From DYJK01 sp964464825 (GTDB taxonomy: Bacteria; Bacteroidota; Ignavibacteria; Ignavibacteriales; Melioribacteraceae), in assembly GCA_964464825.1 (NCBI GenBank), contig CAYXKL010000040.1, forward strand, positions 1 to 20,965: DNA of 20,965 bases, in the 5' to 3' direction. The notes beneath the pieces were generated by a model. It ran no database searches, was not told where the DNA came from, and saw only the letters and a list, made by a program, of their open reading frames with translations. Positions 1 through 8,641 of this stretch are shown here, one piece after another. Every line of letters starts with the position of its first letter. Positions within the stretch are counted from its first letter, which is position 1. The position numbers and the translations under genes are program-made.

Positions 1-1
1 G

Positions 2-1168
2 ATCAATCGCGGTCTTAGAGGTGTTGAGTTTGTGGCAGTTAACACTGATGCCCAAGTTCTTGAAGAAAGTGTTGCACAACAGAAAATCCAAATCGGTACC
101 GGAGTTACAAGAGGTCTCGGTGCTGGTGCAGATCCTAACGTAGGAAAAAAAGCAGCAGAAGAGGATCGAGAAAAACTTTCCCGTGTTCTTGAAGGAAGCG
201 ATATGGTTTTTGTAACTGCTGGTATGGGCGGCGGTACTGGAACCGGAGGGGCTCCTATTGTTGCTTCGATTGCTAAAAGTCTTGGTGCTCTTGTAATCGG
301 TATTGTTACAAAACCATTTTCTTGGGAAGGCAAACAAAGAATGAAAAATGCCGATGAAGGTATTAAAGAATTAAAACAATATGTTGATAGTTTAATTGTT
401 ATACCCAACGGCAGAATTTTAAGTATAATTGATACTGCAACTGCTGCTAAAGCTGCATTCGATAAACCGAATGAAATACTTTATGAAGCTACACGCGGTA
501 TTGCAGATATTATTACAATAAAAGGAATCATCAATGTTGATTTTGCCGATGTACGTACTGTAATGCGCGATAGCGGTCATGCTTTAATGGGATGCGGAAT
601 AGCAAGCGGTGAAAACCGTGCAATTGAAGCAGCACAAAAAGCAATTTCTTCACCTTTACTTGAAGGTGTTTCAATTAAAGGTGCTAAAAATATTTTATTA
701 AATGTTTCCGGTTCTGCTAATATGACTATGCAAGAAATCGAAGCCGGCAATAAAATAATTTTTGAATCTGCCGGTGAAGAAGCGAATGTTATTTTCGGTA
801 TAGTTAACAAAGAAGAAATGACCGAATATATTTCATATACTGTTATTGCAACCGGTTTTGGTTCGGAAGCAAAGGTTAATGCTATCAGTTCTATTAAGAA
901 AGAAAAAGAAGAAAAAGCTAAAGAAAAGAAAAATGTTGCAGTCGGTGGCTTTTCTAAAGGTAAAATTGAAATAGATCAATCTGCAGATTTAAATATTCCA
1001 ACTATATTGAGAGTTAAAAGAGGTGATCCGGAATTATTTGGGGATGACTCAATTATTCAAAGCGGATTTAAGAACGAAACAAATATTTATCGAGATGAAG
1101 ATGATTTTCCAAAAAGCAAATTTGATGAAGAAGATAGTTCATCATTTTTGCGAAAAATTATGGATTAA
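2..1168 (+). CDS. ftsZ: Cell division protein FtsZ (5' end outside window)
   Basis: Tubulin-like GTPase that polymerises into the cytoplasmic Z ring at the division site. The reading frame is open from base 2, and its first residues (INRGLRGVEF, then VAVNTDA) match the start of the FtsZ GTPase domain, so the gene begins upstream of the window and the GTG at 32 is not its start. The tubulin signature GGGTGTG lies at 227-247. The T7 synergy loop follows as NVDFADV, and the later GSANMTMQEI and GFGSEAKV stretches are also typical. A glutamate/lysine-rich linker comes next, then NIPTILR (992-1012), which resembles the conserved C-terminal peptide that binds partners such as FtsA. Unusually, that peptide is followed by roughly 50 more, mostly acidic residues. 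Base composition is visibly less AT-rich than in the polysaccharide genes downstream. The identification is certain; no other dcw gene is visible. Confidence 0.97.
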   Translation: MNRGLRGVEFVAVNTDAQVLEESVAQQKIQIGTGVTRGLGAGADPNVGKKAAEEDREKLSRVLEGSDMVFVTAGMGGGTGTGGAPIVASIAKSLGALVIGIVTKPFSWEGKQRMKNADEGIKELKQYVDSLIVIPNGRILSIIDTATAAKAAFDKPNEILYEATRGIADIITIKGIINVDFADVRTVMRDSGHALMGCGIASGENRAIEAAQKAISSPLLEGVSIKGAKNILLNVSGSANMTMQEIEAGNKIIFESAGEEANVIFGIVNKEEMTEYISYTVIATGFGSEAKVNAISSIKKEKEEKAKEKKNVAVGGFSKGKIEIDQSADLNIPTILRVKRGDPELFGDDSIIQSGFKNETNIYRDEDDFPKSKFDEEDSSSFLRKIMD

Positions 1169-1212
1169 ACAATTTCAATTTACGAAATTGATTTAGGATT
1201 AAATCTAAAATT

Positions 1213-1286
1213 AAAAGGCTGCTATTGGCTCTCCCTTGTTGTGGTGACGAGTGACTTCAAAGAGAATCAATACAGCCTTTATTTTT
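1213..1286 (+). terminator. Long imperfect hairpin with T-rich tail downstream of ftsZ
   Basis: AAAGGCTG (1214-1221) pairs perfectly with CAGCCTTT (1273-1280). Inside this stem, ATTGG (1224-1228) pairs with TCAAT (1267-1271, one G-U), TCTC (1230-1233) pairs with GAGA (1262-1265), and TTG (1236-1238) can pair with CAA (1258-1260). The loop contains GTGAC twice (1244-1248 and 1251-1255). The last arm runs into TTTATTTTT (1278-1286). This shape fits a Rho-independent terminator for ftsZ with a long, interrupted stem. The interior pairing would also fit a small structured RNA or leader element before the beta-barrel gene. I do not recognise a known RNA family. Confidence 0.5.
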
Positions 1287-1357
1287 ACCCACTCGAAATT
1301 TTTCTTTTAGGAATGGAATTACTAATTTAACCCACCAAATAAAACCAATCCAAACCA

Positions 1358-2101
1358 ATGAAAAAAATTATAGCTCTGTTGTTCGTTTTAATTTCGTATA
1401 GTTTAATTAATGCACAAGATGAAACCGAAGATGTAGGCTGGGTGGCACGTTTTGGCATTGCTGGCGGTATTACACCAACATGGATTATCCCGGATATTGA
1501 TCCTCTAAATTCAGAAATAAAAAAAGTTGGATTAGAAGAATTATCAAATTCAGGAATGCTTTTGCTTGGTGGAGGCGGTTATGCTTATATAATGTTTGTT
1601 GATAATTTAAGATTGGGTGGAATAGGTTTGAGCGGTTCTACCAGTACATCTCGTAAAATCGGTAATATGAATAAAGAGATAAAATATAATTATGGATTTG
1701 GCGGTATAAGTGTGGAATATACATTACCCTTTGTAAAATATATTGGTGTTTCTGTTGGAGCTATAATTGGAGCCGGTTCACAAAGTATAGAAATTTACCA
1801 AAACAGTGGCTCGTTTACATGGAATGATACCTGGGGTAAAGTCAATTCTGACGGAATTGTTATGACAAATCATGTTAGTGATGAAATCTCAAATGCTTTT
1901 TATATTTTTACACCAACATTAAATGTTGATGTTCCTATTAATAGATTTATTGCATTACGAATTGGCGGTGGTTATACTTTTACTTTCGATAATGACTGGT
2001 CATTAAATAATGATAATTCTATTGATGGTGTTCCTAACGATTTCAGCGGTGATAGTTTTTTCATTCAAACCGGAATTTACTTCGGATTTTTTGCATACTA
2101 A
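1358..2101 (+). CDS. Putative outer-membrane beta-barrel protein, function unknown
   Basis: A 247-residue protein with a clear signal peptide (MKKIIALLFVLISYSLINAQ, probably cut before DETE). The mature part has glycine-rich, alternating hydrophobic and polar strands (for example LLLGGGGYAYIMF, IALRIGGGYTFTF) and ends in aromatic residues (YFGFFAY). This is how small outer-membrane beta barrels of Bacteroidota and Chlorobi usually look. No enzyme motif is visible and no specific function can be assigned. The ATG lies directly before the signal sequence and has no strong Shine-Dalgarno site. The gene follows the hairpin after ftsZ and ends 19 bases before rfbB, so it may be co-transcribed with the polysaccharide genes. 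It could be a porin-like or scaffold protein of the envelope; a direct role in export is only a guess. Confidence 0.7.
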   Translation: MKKIIALLFVLISYSLINAQDETEDVGWVARFGIAGGITPTWIIPDIDPLNSEIKKVGLEELSNSGMLLLGGGGYAYIMFVDNLRLGGIGLSGSTSTSRKIGNMNKEIKYNYGFGGISVEYTLPFVKYIGVSVGAIIGAGSQSIEIYQNSGSFTWNDTWGKVNSDGIVMTNHVSDEISNAFYIFTPTLNVDVPINRFIALRIGGGYTFTFDNDWSLNNDNSIDGVPNDFSGDSFFIQTGIYFGFFAY

Positions 2102-2120
2102 TTAATTGCTATTCTTATAG

Positions 2121-3158
2121 ATGGAAATTAAAAACATATTAATTACGGGCGGTGCTGGTTTTATTGGAAGTAATTTTATCAATTATCTTCTTTCGAAAAC
2201 GGATAATTATTTTTTAGTTAATCTTGATAAACTAACTTATGCCGGTAATCTTGAAAATCTTAAGAATGTTGAAAAACTGAATAATTATCGATTTATAAAA
2301 GGGGACATTTCAAATTTTGAATTAGTTGAGTATCTATTTCAAAAGTATGAATTTAAATATGTTATAAATTTTGCGGCTGAATCGCATGTTGATAGAAGTA
2401 TTCTTGGCTCGGAAGTTTTTTATAGAACAAATGTAATCGGTACCAATATATTGATTGAAGCTTCTAGAAGACACAATGTTGAAAAATTTATTCAAATTTC
2501 TACCGATGAGGTTTACGGAAGTTTAGGTTCTGATGGCTCGTTTACTGAACAAACACCACTATCACCAAATAGTCCATATTCATCAAGTAAAGCAGCGGCA
2601 GATTTATTGGCATTATCATTTTATCATACTTACAATTTCCCGGTTGTAATAACTAGATGTTCAAATAATTATGGTCCATATCAATTTCCGGAAAAATTAA
2701 TTCCGCTTATGATTATAAATTCACTTAACAATAAAAAATTACCAGTTTATGGTGATGGTTTAAATATTCGTGATTGGATTTATGTTACTGATCATAATAA
2801 AGCTGTTGAATTAGTATTGGAAAAAGGGAAAGCTGGTCAAGTTTATAATATTGGTGCTAGCCAGGAAATGAAAAATATTGAGATAGTGAAATTAATATTG
2901 AGTAAATTAAATAAGCCGATTGATTTGATTGAGTATGTTAAAGACCGTCCGGGACATGATAGACGTTATGCAATCGACTCAACAAAAATTAAAAATGAAC
3001 TTGGTTGGAAACCTGAGTTCAAATTTGAGGATGCAATAGAAAAAACTATTTATTGGTATCTTTCAAATAAAGATTGGTGGGAAAGAATCATCAATGGAAA
3101 GTATCAAGATTATTATAATCTCCAGTATGGAAAAAAAACGTTAACAGATAAAAGTTAA
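2121..3158 (+). CDS. rfbB: dTDP-glucose 4,6-dehydratase
   Basis: Cytoplasmic NAD-dependent enzyme of the extended short-chain dehydrogenase family. It converts dTDP-glucose to dTDP-4-keto-6-deoxyglucose, the branch point to dTDP-rhamnose and other deoxysugars. At 345 residues it has the usual length. Visible features are the NAD-binding motif GGAGFIG (residues 10-16), the catalytic TDEVYG (128-133), the YSSSK pair (Tyr153, Lys157), and the substrate-binding stretches SNNYGPYQFPEKLIP and RPGHDRRYAID that set RmlB apart from other sugar epimerases. The first partners of the pathway (rmlA, rmlC, rmlD) are absent from this window, so the final sugar cannot be named and those genes must lie elsewhere if dTDP-rhamnose is made. 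The gene ends 4 bases before the SLBB gene, which supports an operon. Confidence 0.95.
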   Translation: MEIKNILITGGAGFIGSNFINYLLSKTDNYFLVNLDKLTYAGNLENLKNVEKLNNYRFIKGDISNFELVEYLFQKYEFKYVINFAAESHVDRSILGSEVFYRTNVIGTNILIEASRRHNVEKFIQISTDEVYGSLGSDGSFTEQTPLSPNSPYSSSKAAADLLALSFYHTYNFPVVITRCSNNYGPYQFPEKLIPLMIINSLNNKKLPVYGDGLNIRDWIYVTDHNKAVELVLEKGKAGQVYNIGASQEMKNIEIVKLILSKLNKPIDLIEYVKDRPGHDRRYAIDSTKIKNELGWKPEFKFEDAIEKTIYWYLSNKDWWERIINGKYQDYYNLQYGKKTLTDKS

Positions 3159-3162
3159 TAAA

Positions 3163-4617
3163 ATGAAAAAAATCATTTCTTTCTTTTTAATTATTTTCAT
3201 CTCCTCAATGTTTGCTCAAGAGGACGAGAAAAAAAGTAATCAACTTACAAATGTTTTATTATCTCAGCCTATAACAGTAACAATAGGTGGAGAGTTTATA
3301 GTTAATGGATCCTTTACTGCATTCAAAACACAGAGGATAGATCATTTTATTACAACACTATATACTGAAGCAGAATCAAGATTACTTTCTGGTAAAAATG
3401 ACAAACAATTACTTAAACAAATATCTGATGAGATAAAAAAGTATGCATTAAGAAATATTACTTTAAAAAGAATTAGTGGAGAAATAAAAAAAATTGATTT
3501 ACTAAAATTCAGATTGACTGGTGATTTTCAATATAATCCTTATCTTCAAAATGATGATGTAATAATATTTCCTTCATATGATGAAGAAAAAAATGTTGTT
3601 ACTATCGATGGTGCTGTAAACAAACCTTCAAGACTTCATTTTGTTGAAGGTGATAGACTTAGTGATGCTATTCTTTTTGCCGGTGGACTAAATAGTGCAT
3701 ACGATAACATAACAAAAGCAGAGATATCAAGACTTAATAATTCCGGTGATAAAGAAGAATTAATTATAGTTAACATCACTGATGATTTTTCTTTGAAAAG
3801 CGGTGATAGGATTAAGATATTGGCAGATGAAAACAACAAAAGGGATTATAAAGTTTTAGTTCTAGGTGAAGTAAAATATCCCGGATTTGTTTTTGTTACA
3901 GCGGATGGTATGAGACTTATTGATGTTTTAAATAAAGCCGGTGGATTTAAATCTAATGCAGATTTATCACGAGCTGAAGTCATTCGTAATTTTAATTCTA
4001 TTGAAATGCTGCAAAAATATAAATTAACACAAGAATATTTAGAAAACCCTGAAATGATATTAGCACCTGAAGTTCAACTTCAATTGAAGCAGCAAAAGCA
4101 ATTACTGGAAATGTCGCGTTTGTATAATTTACTTGAAGAAGATACTCTATTCTATAATATAGATAATCAACTTCGTGTACTAAGATCTGAAAGTTTAGTT
4201 GATTTTACACAACTTAATAATAAAGAATCGGATGCTTCGAAATTTATTGTGAAAGAGGGTGATTTAATTTTGATTCCGGAAAAATTTGATTACGTTTATG
4301 TTTTTGGACAAGTACCAAAAGCCGGATATGTTAAATATGTTCCTGAAAAAAATTATAATTATTATATTGAACAAGCTGGAGGATTGGCAGAAACAGCACG
4401 CGAAGACGAAGAAGAAATTGTGGTGATTAAAGGTAAAGAGATGAATTGGGTAACAAAAGAAAAGGAGAAATTACACTTAGAACCTGGTGATTATGTTTAT
4501 GTACCAAAAGAAATACCAAGAAATTTCTGGTATGACTTTTCAAAATTCAGCGGAATAATTGGTGTAATCGGAAGTGTAGCAACAGTAGTATTATTATTAA
4601 CACAGTTTGGGAAATAA
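3163..4617 (+). CDS. SLBB-domain polysaccharide export protein
   Basis: A 484-residue secreted protein of the Wza-like/SLBB group, expected to help move polysaccharide across the periplasm and outer membrane. The signal peptide is MKKIISFFLIIFISSMFAQ, followed directly by acidic and lysine-rich residues. There is no lipobox cysteine, so it is not a lipoprotein like Wza. At least three SLBB-type units can be seen, each with a beta-strand opening such as VTIDGAVNKPSRL, VLVLGEVKYPGFV or VYVFGQVPKAGYVKY, followed by an AGG helix turn (FAGGL, KAGGF, QAGGL) and a GD-rich loop. The C-terminus has a hydrophobic segment (about residues 458-480), probably a membrane anchor. The N-terminal export-domain motif (a PGD-type box) seen in classical family members is not obvious. 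The gene lies 4 bases after rfbB and 13 bases before wzz. Confidence 0.85.
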   Translation: MKKIISFFLIIFISSMFAQEDEKKSNQLTNVLLSQPITVTIGGEFIVNGSFTAFKTQRIDHFITTLYTEAESRLLSGKNDKQLLKQISDEIKKYALRNITLKRISGEIKKIDLLKFRLTGDFQYNPYLQNDDVIIFPSYDEEKNVVTIDGAVNKPSRLHFVEGDRLSDAILFAGGLNSAYDNITKAEISRLNNSGDKEELIIVNITDDFSLKSGDRIKILADENNKRDYKVLVLGEVKYPGFVFVTADGMRLIDVLNKAGGFKSNADLSRAEVIRNFNSIEMLQKYKLTQEYLENPEMILAPEVQLQLKQQKQLLEMSRLYNLLEEDTLFYNIDNQLRVLRSESLVDFTQLNNKESDASKFIVKEGDLILIPEKFDYVYVFGQVPKAGYVKYVPEKNYNYYIEQAGGLAETAREDEEEIVVIKGKEMNWVTKEKEKLHLEPGDYVYVPKEIPRNFWYDFSKFSGIIGVIGSVATVVLLLTQFGK

Positions 4618-4630
4618 TTTAGGTTAATAG

Positions 4631-5875
4631 ATGACCGAACATTTAAATCAAAACGAACAAGCACAGACAGTAGGTTCAACTTTTATTGAATTTCTGACAA
4701 TTGTAGTAAAATATAGAAAATTTTTGTTTTTATTCATTTTTGTAATAACTGTTGGTGCTACTGCTTATGCTTTACTAGCCCCTAAATGGTATAAATCAAC
4801 AGCATCGGTTTTACCAGCTGAAAAAAATGATTTACTTTCAACTTTATCTGGGATATCAAGTCTAGCAAAAGGATTTTCAGCTTCGAAAGGATTAGCCGCA
4901 CTTACCGGTGGTAATTCAGAGACGGATAGATATTTAGCAATTTTAATGAGTGCTACAGTAACTAATGATGTAATCAATAAGTTCGAGCTAAGAAAAGAAT
5001 ATGATTTGGAAGATGATTATTATGAAAAAGTTTTAAAAGAATGGCAGTCAAATTTAGAAATGGAAATACAAGATGAAGGTAATTTAACAATATCTGTTTA
5101 TGATAAAGATCCTCAAAAAGCCGCAGACATTGCAAATTATATGGTCGAAAGACTAAATGAAATTAATACAAAACTTAGTGTAACAAATGCAACAGCAAAT
5201 AGAGAGTTTGTTGAAAAGCGTTATTTACAGAATGTTGCTGACATAAATAGATTAGAAGATTCGATGCAGACATTTCAAGAAAAATTTGGTATAATTTCTG
5301 TCCCTGATCAATTAGAAGCTACAGTAAAATCAATGGCAGACATTTATTCTGAATTATACAAAAAAGAAGTTCAGTATAATGTAATCAAACAAACTTATGG
5401 CTTAGATCATCCAAGTGCATTAAACACTAAAATTGAATTGGATGAACTGCAGAAAAAAATTAATCAACTTAACAGAGGAACCGATTCTTCACAAAAAGAA
5501 GTTAAACTGCTTATACCATTTAAGGAAGCACCTGAACTTGGTAATAGTTATTTAAAAATTTATAGAAATCTTGAAATCCAGTATAAGATTTTAGAATTCA
5601 TTCAACCACTTTATGAACAAGCGAAAGTAGAAGAAGCACGTAACACTCCAAGTGTTTTAGTTCTTGATAAAGCTGCTCCAGCAGATAGGAAAGCAAAACC
5701 GAAAGGAACTATTTTTGCATTAGTATCTTTTGTTTCTTCAACCATTCTAGGACTTGTTCTAATTTTCTTTTTAGAATTAATAAATCGTTTAAAAAAGCAA
5801 TATCCTGAAAAGCACAATTTTATAACAAATCAATTAAAATCAGATTTTTCAATTCTTTCCAAAAGAAAAAAGTAA
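4631..5875 (+). CDS. Wzz-type polysaccharide chain-length determinant
   Basis: A 414-residue inner-membrane protein of the polysaccharide co-polymerase family, which sets the modal length of chains made by the Wzy polymerase. One membrane helix lies near the N-terminus (about residues 31-50) and one near the C-terminus (about 362-384), with a large periplasmic part between them. That part contains long helical, coiled-coil-prone stretches (about 190-300). Just before the second helix is the proline-rich stretch AAPADRKAKPKG, a hallmark of Wzz proteins. About 30 basic residues follow the last helix. There is no Walker A/B tyrosine-kinase domain, so this is not a fused Wzc. The gene sits between the SLBB export gene and the wzx flippase, as in many Wzx/Wzy loci. 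Confidence 0.88.
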   Translation: MTEHLNQNEQAQTVGSTFIEFLTIVVKYRKFLFLFIFVITVGATAYALLAPKWYKSTASVLPAEKNDLLSTLSGISSLAKGFSASKGLAALTGGNSETDRYLAILMSATVTNDVINKFELRKEYDLEDDYYEKVLKEWQSNLEMEIQDEGNLTISVYDKDPQKAADIANYMVERLNEINTKLSVTNATANREFVEKRYLQNVADINRLEDSMQTFQEKFGIISVPDQLEATVKSMADIYSELYKKEVQYNVIKQTYGLDHPSALNTKIELDELQKKINQLNRGTDSSQKEVKLLIPFKEAPELGNSYLKIYRNLEIQYKILEFIQPLYEQAKVEEARNTPSVLVLDKAAPADRKAKPKGTIFALVSFVSSTILGLVLIFFLELINRLKKQYPEKHNFITNQLKSDFSILSKRKK

Positions 5876-5881
5876 TTCCTA

Positions 5882-7324
5882 ATGTCAGATATTGCAAGAA
5901 TCAAAAGGAATTCCCTTTTTTCATTAATTTCTTCGGTAATTAGACTTGCAACAAATTTTGTCATTTTCTGGATGATTGCAAAAGAATACGGACCCGAAGT
6001 ATTTGGACAATTTACAGTAGCCCAAACACTTGCACTTAATTGTTTATTTCTTGCCGATTTTGGTTTTGATGTACTACTTACTACTGATATTGCACATGAT
6101 ATTTCCAATACAACAAAATATTTCCAAAAATACTTTTCTCTTAAATTTTTTACATCTTTAATTGCACTAATTGTAATGTGGTTTATTGCAATTTTCGGAT
6201 CTCTAAGTTTTGAAGCAAGAGCACTTATTTTAATATTTAGTATTTATATGATATTTAGCGCCCTTACAAATTTTTTAGTTGCCCTATATAAAGGACTTGA
6301 AAAATTTGAATATGAAACTAATCTATCATTTTATACTAATGGAATATTGCTGATCCTAGTTCTAATTTTAATATTCATAGGATCAAACATTTTTTTAATA
6401 AGTATCACTTTTGCATTTTCCCGAATTATAGGTTTTGTACTCGGTCTTCATTATGCCTCCAAGGTTCAATCAAAACTTTCTTATAAATTAGATTTTAAGG
6501 ACCTAAATTTAGTTAAGAATAAAGTATTGATATTTGGATTTCATTTACTCTTCAACAATCTTTTCTTTCAGCTTGATACGTTACTTCTATCTTTATGGAA
6601 AGGAGATCATGAAACCGGAATTTATCAAGCTGGTTTCAAATTAATTCTATTACCTTTGATTATACCTGATATTTTAACAAATGCTCTATTACCGGTACTA
6701 TCCAGATATTTTTCTAGTGATAAAAATCTTTGGATAAAAACTGGTTTTATTATGAATAAGATTTTAATTATAGCAGCTATACCAATTACAATAATTTTGT
6801 TTTCTTTTTCTAAGCAAATTGTTGAGATTATTTATGGTATTCATCTATATTCAGAAGTTATTCCGGTTATAAGGATGTTATCTGTAGTTTTAGTATTGAG
6901 ATTTTTTTTGGAAACCTCAGCTCAAATGTTAACCACATCAAAAAGGCAGAATTATAGAATGTGGGTTGTAATTATTGCAACATTTATAAATATGATTCTT
7001 AATTTCTTTTTTATTAATAAATATGGTGCGTTAGGTGCAGCAACTGTTGCAATTATTACAAATTTTTTTGTTGCTGCTGCTTATGTTCTTGCATCATTTC
7101 AATTTTCTAAAAGTTGGTTTGTTAATAAAAAAATTCTTTTGCTATTTATTTTTTCTACACTTATCCAGATAATATTATATCAATTCAGCGCTATTAATAT
7201 TGTAATAGCCGTACCGATTATCATCGTATTATATGTTATGTTCGGCTACTTCATTTATTTTACAAAAGAAGAAAAAATTAAATTGTTATCACTTGATTTC
7301 AGCATGAGATCTATAAAAAATTAG
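5882..7324 (+). CDS. Wzx-type oligosaccharide flippase (first copy)
   Basis: A 480-residue polytopic membrane protein with about 12-14 hydrophobic helices spread over its whole length, as in the polysaccharide-transporter branch of the MOP superfamily. These proteins flip undecaprenyl-pyrophosphate-linked repeat units across the inner membrane. The N-terminus (RIKRNSLFSLISSVIRLATN, then YGPEVFGQFTVAQ) shows the usual family opening, and the middle has the typical YQAGFKLILLPLIIPDILTN region. The ATG starts 6 bases after the wzz stop. The wzy-like gene follows 11 bases after its own stop, so these genes probably share one transcript. A second flippase of the same superfamily lies at 13138-14547; the two differ clearly in sequence, so they are not a recent duplication. 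Confidence 0.88.
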   Translation: MSDIARIKRNSLFSLISSVIRLATNFVIFWMIAKEYGPEVFGQFTVAQTLALNCLFLADFGFDVLLTTDIAHDISNTTKYFQKYFSLKFFTSLIALIVMWFIAIFGSLSFEARALILIFSIYMIFSALTNFLVALYKGLEKFEYETNLSFYTNGILLILVLILIFIGSNIFLISITFAFSRIIGFVLGLHYASKVQSKLSYKLDFKDLNLVKNKVLIFGFHLLFNNLFFQLDTLLLSLWKGDHETGIYQAGFKLILLPLIIPDILTNALLPVLSRYFSSDKNLWIKTGFIMNKILIIAAIPITIILFSFSKQIVEIIYGIHLYSEVIPVIRMLSVVLVLRFFLETSAQMLTTSKRQNYRMWVVIIATFINMILNFFFINKYGALGAATVAIITNFFVAAAYVLASFQFSKSWFVNKKILLLFIFSTLIQIILYQFSAINIVIAVPIIIVLYVMFGYFIYFTKEEKIKLLSLDFSMRSIKN

Positions 7325-7335
7325 ATATCAACCAA

Positions 7336-8580
7336 ATGAGTAGTATCTCAATAATATGTTTATCAGGATTTTTGATTTTGTTTCTTTCCTTATTCAAGAA
7401 AGGAACGGATATTTTTTCCCCAGCTCGGTTGTTTTTATTAGTCTGGTTGTTAGCTATTGGTTTGGCTGATTTGAAACTGAGTAGATATCAGCAAGAGTGG
7501 TCAACATTCAGTTGGATAATGCTGATATTACCTTTAGTATCTATGCTAAGTGGAATATTTATTGTTTACGTACTTAATGTTGATAAAAAAATTCATCATG
7601 TAATTGAGATTCGTAGTTTATTAAATGAGAAAAAGATTGATTTTGAAAAACTATTTAGATTTATAATTTATCTGTTTATAGCTTATATTGTTTCGTATGT
7701 AATATCTTTCCTTGTTATTGGTTTTTTACCATTGTTTACAAAATACCCCGGAGTAGCAAGAAATGATTGGGGACTTTTTGGTTTTGGCCTTTTTATTCAG
7801 GCATTTCCATCAATATCATATTTAATTGTGATATATTTTATTTTAAATAAGAATAATAGAAATAGAATCATTAGTAGTTTAATTCTTTTTATAACATTTG
7901 TAACATATGCTTTTCTGTTACAAAGGTATTATATAGTCTTTGCTATAATTATAACAGTTGTATCATTGTATTATTTAACAAATTATTTGCGAACAAGAAA
8001 TGTTTTAATAATTATAATTATAACTCTTGCAATTGTATTCAGTATGACTTTAATCCGTTTAAGTGGAACAATAGTCAATTATCTATACTATTTAAGTGAT
8101 ATGAGATATGAAATTGATTACGCAATTTTTACTGAACCCTATATGTACATTACAATGAATTTAGAAAATTTTAGTAATGCAGTTGCTAATATGGATCAAT
8201 TTACATACGGTGTATTTACATTTGATTTTATTTTTGCATTAACCGGTATTAAACACAACCTGATTGAATATTTAGGTTTAACTAGATATCCATTTTTAAT
8301 AACAAATAATTATAACACATATACAATGTTTTTCGTTTATTACTGGGATTTTGGAATATTTGGATTAGGTATAATTCCTTTTTTATTAGGTATGTCTTTT
8401 TCGAAAATCTATTATAAAATGAAAACAAATCCTACACTTAATTCTGTAGCAATTTATTCAATTGTGGCATTTGTAATAATTTTCTCATTCTTTGTTCCGA
8501 TAGTTACATTTCTTCATTTTGTATTTAATTTAGTATTAATTTATTACATCACAACAACTATTGTGAAAACCGAATTATAA
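7336..8580 (+). CDS. Wzy-like O-antigen/oligosaccharide repeat-unit polymerase
   Basis: A 414-residue membrane protein with about 10-12 predicted helices and a larger periplasmic loop in the second half (roughly residues 245-330). The opening (FSPARLFLLVWLLAIGLADL) and the conserved-looking stretch GVARNDWGLFGFGLF resemble the oligosaccharide repeat-unit polymerase family, which joins flipped repeat units into chains on the periplasmic side. Wzy proteins share little sequence, so the call rests on topology, length and position directly after wzx and wzz. It is the only recognisable polymerase in the window. It is the last intact plus-strand gene before the decayed stretch that follows. An alternative would be a different membrane glycosyltransferase, but that is less likely. 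Confidence 0.75.
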   Translation: MSSISIICLSGFLILFLSLFKKGTDIFSPARLFLLVWLLAIGLADLKLSRYQQEWSTFSWIMLILPLVSMLSGIFIVYVLNVDKKIHHVIEIRSLLNEKKIDFEKLFRFIIYLFIAYIVSYVISFLVIGFLPLFTKYPGVARNDWGLFGFGLFIQAFPSISYLIVIYFILNKNNRNRIISSLILFITFVTYAFLLQRYYIVFAIIITVVSLYYLTNYLRTRNVLIIIIITLAIVFSMTLIRLSGTIVNYLYYLSDMRYEIDYAIFTEPYMYITMNLENFSNAVANMDQFTYGVFTFDFIFALTGIKHNLIEYLGLTRYPFLITNNYNTYTMFFVYYWDFGIFGLGIIPFLLGMSFSKIYYKMKTNPTLNSVAIYSIVAFVIIFSFFVPIVTFLHFVFNLVLIYYITTTIVKTEL

Positions 8581-8613
8581 GGGTAATGAATATCAATAAT
8601 TATTTATTATCCC
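8581..8613 (+). other. Stem-loop directly after the polymerase stop codon
   Basis: GGGTAATGAATA (8581-8592) can pair with TATTTATTATCCC (8601-8613), with one bulged base and one G-U pair, leaving an 8-base loop. It begins at the first base after the polymerase stop. No T-run follows at once, so it is not a textbook Rho-independent terminator. It may still slow or end transcription, or protect the 3' end of the mRNA. AT-rich DNA forms such pairings by chance fairly often. Confidence 0.3.
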
Positions 8614-8641
8614 CTGACTGAGGCATTTTGTATAATTTTTA

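Noticed and set aside
577..810. An open frame on the minus strand inside ftsZ.
   Set aside because: It lies wholly within a certain gene, and its translation has no family resemblance or signal; the same holds for the other antisense frames inside the polysaccharide genes and the overlapping plus-strand frames at 15052-15321 and 17686-17901.
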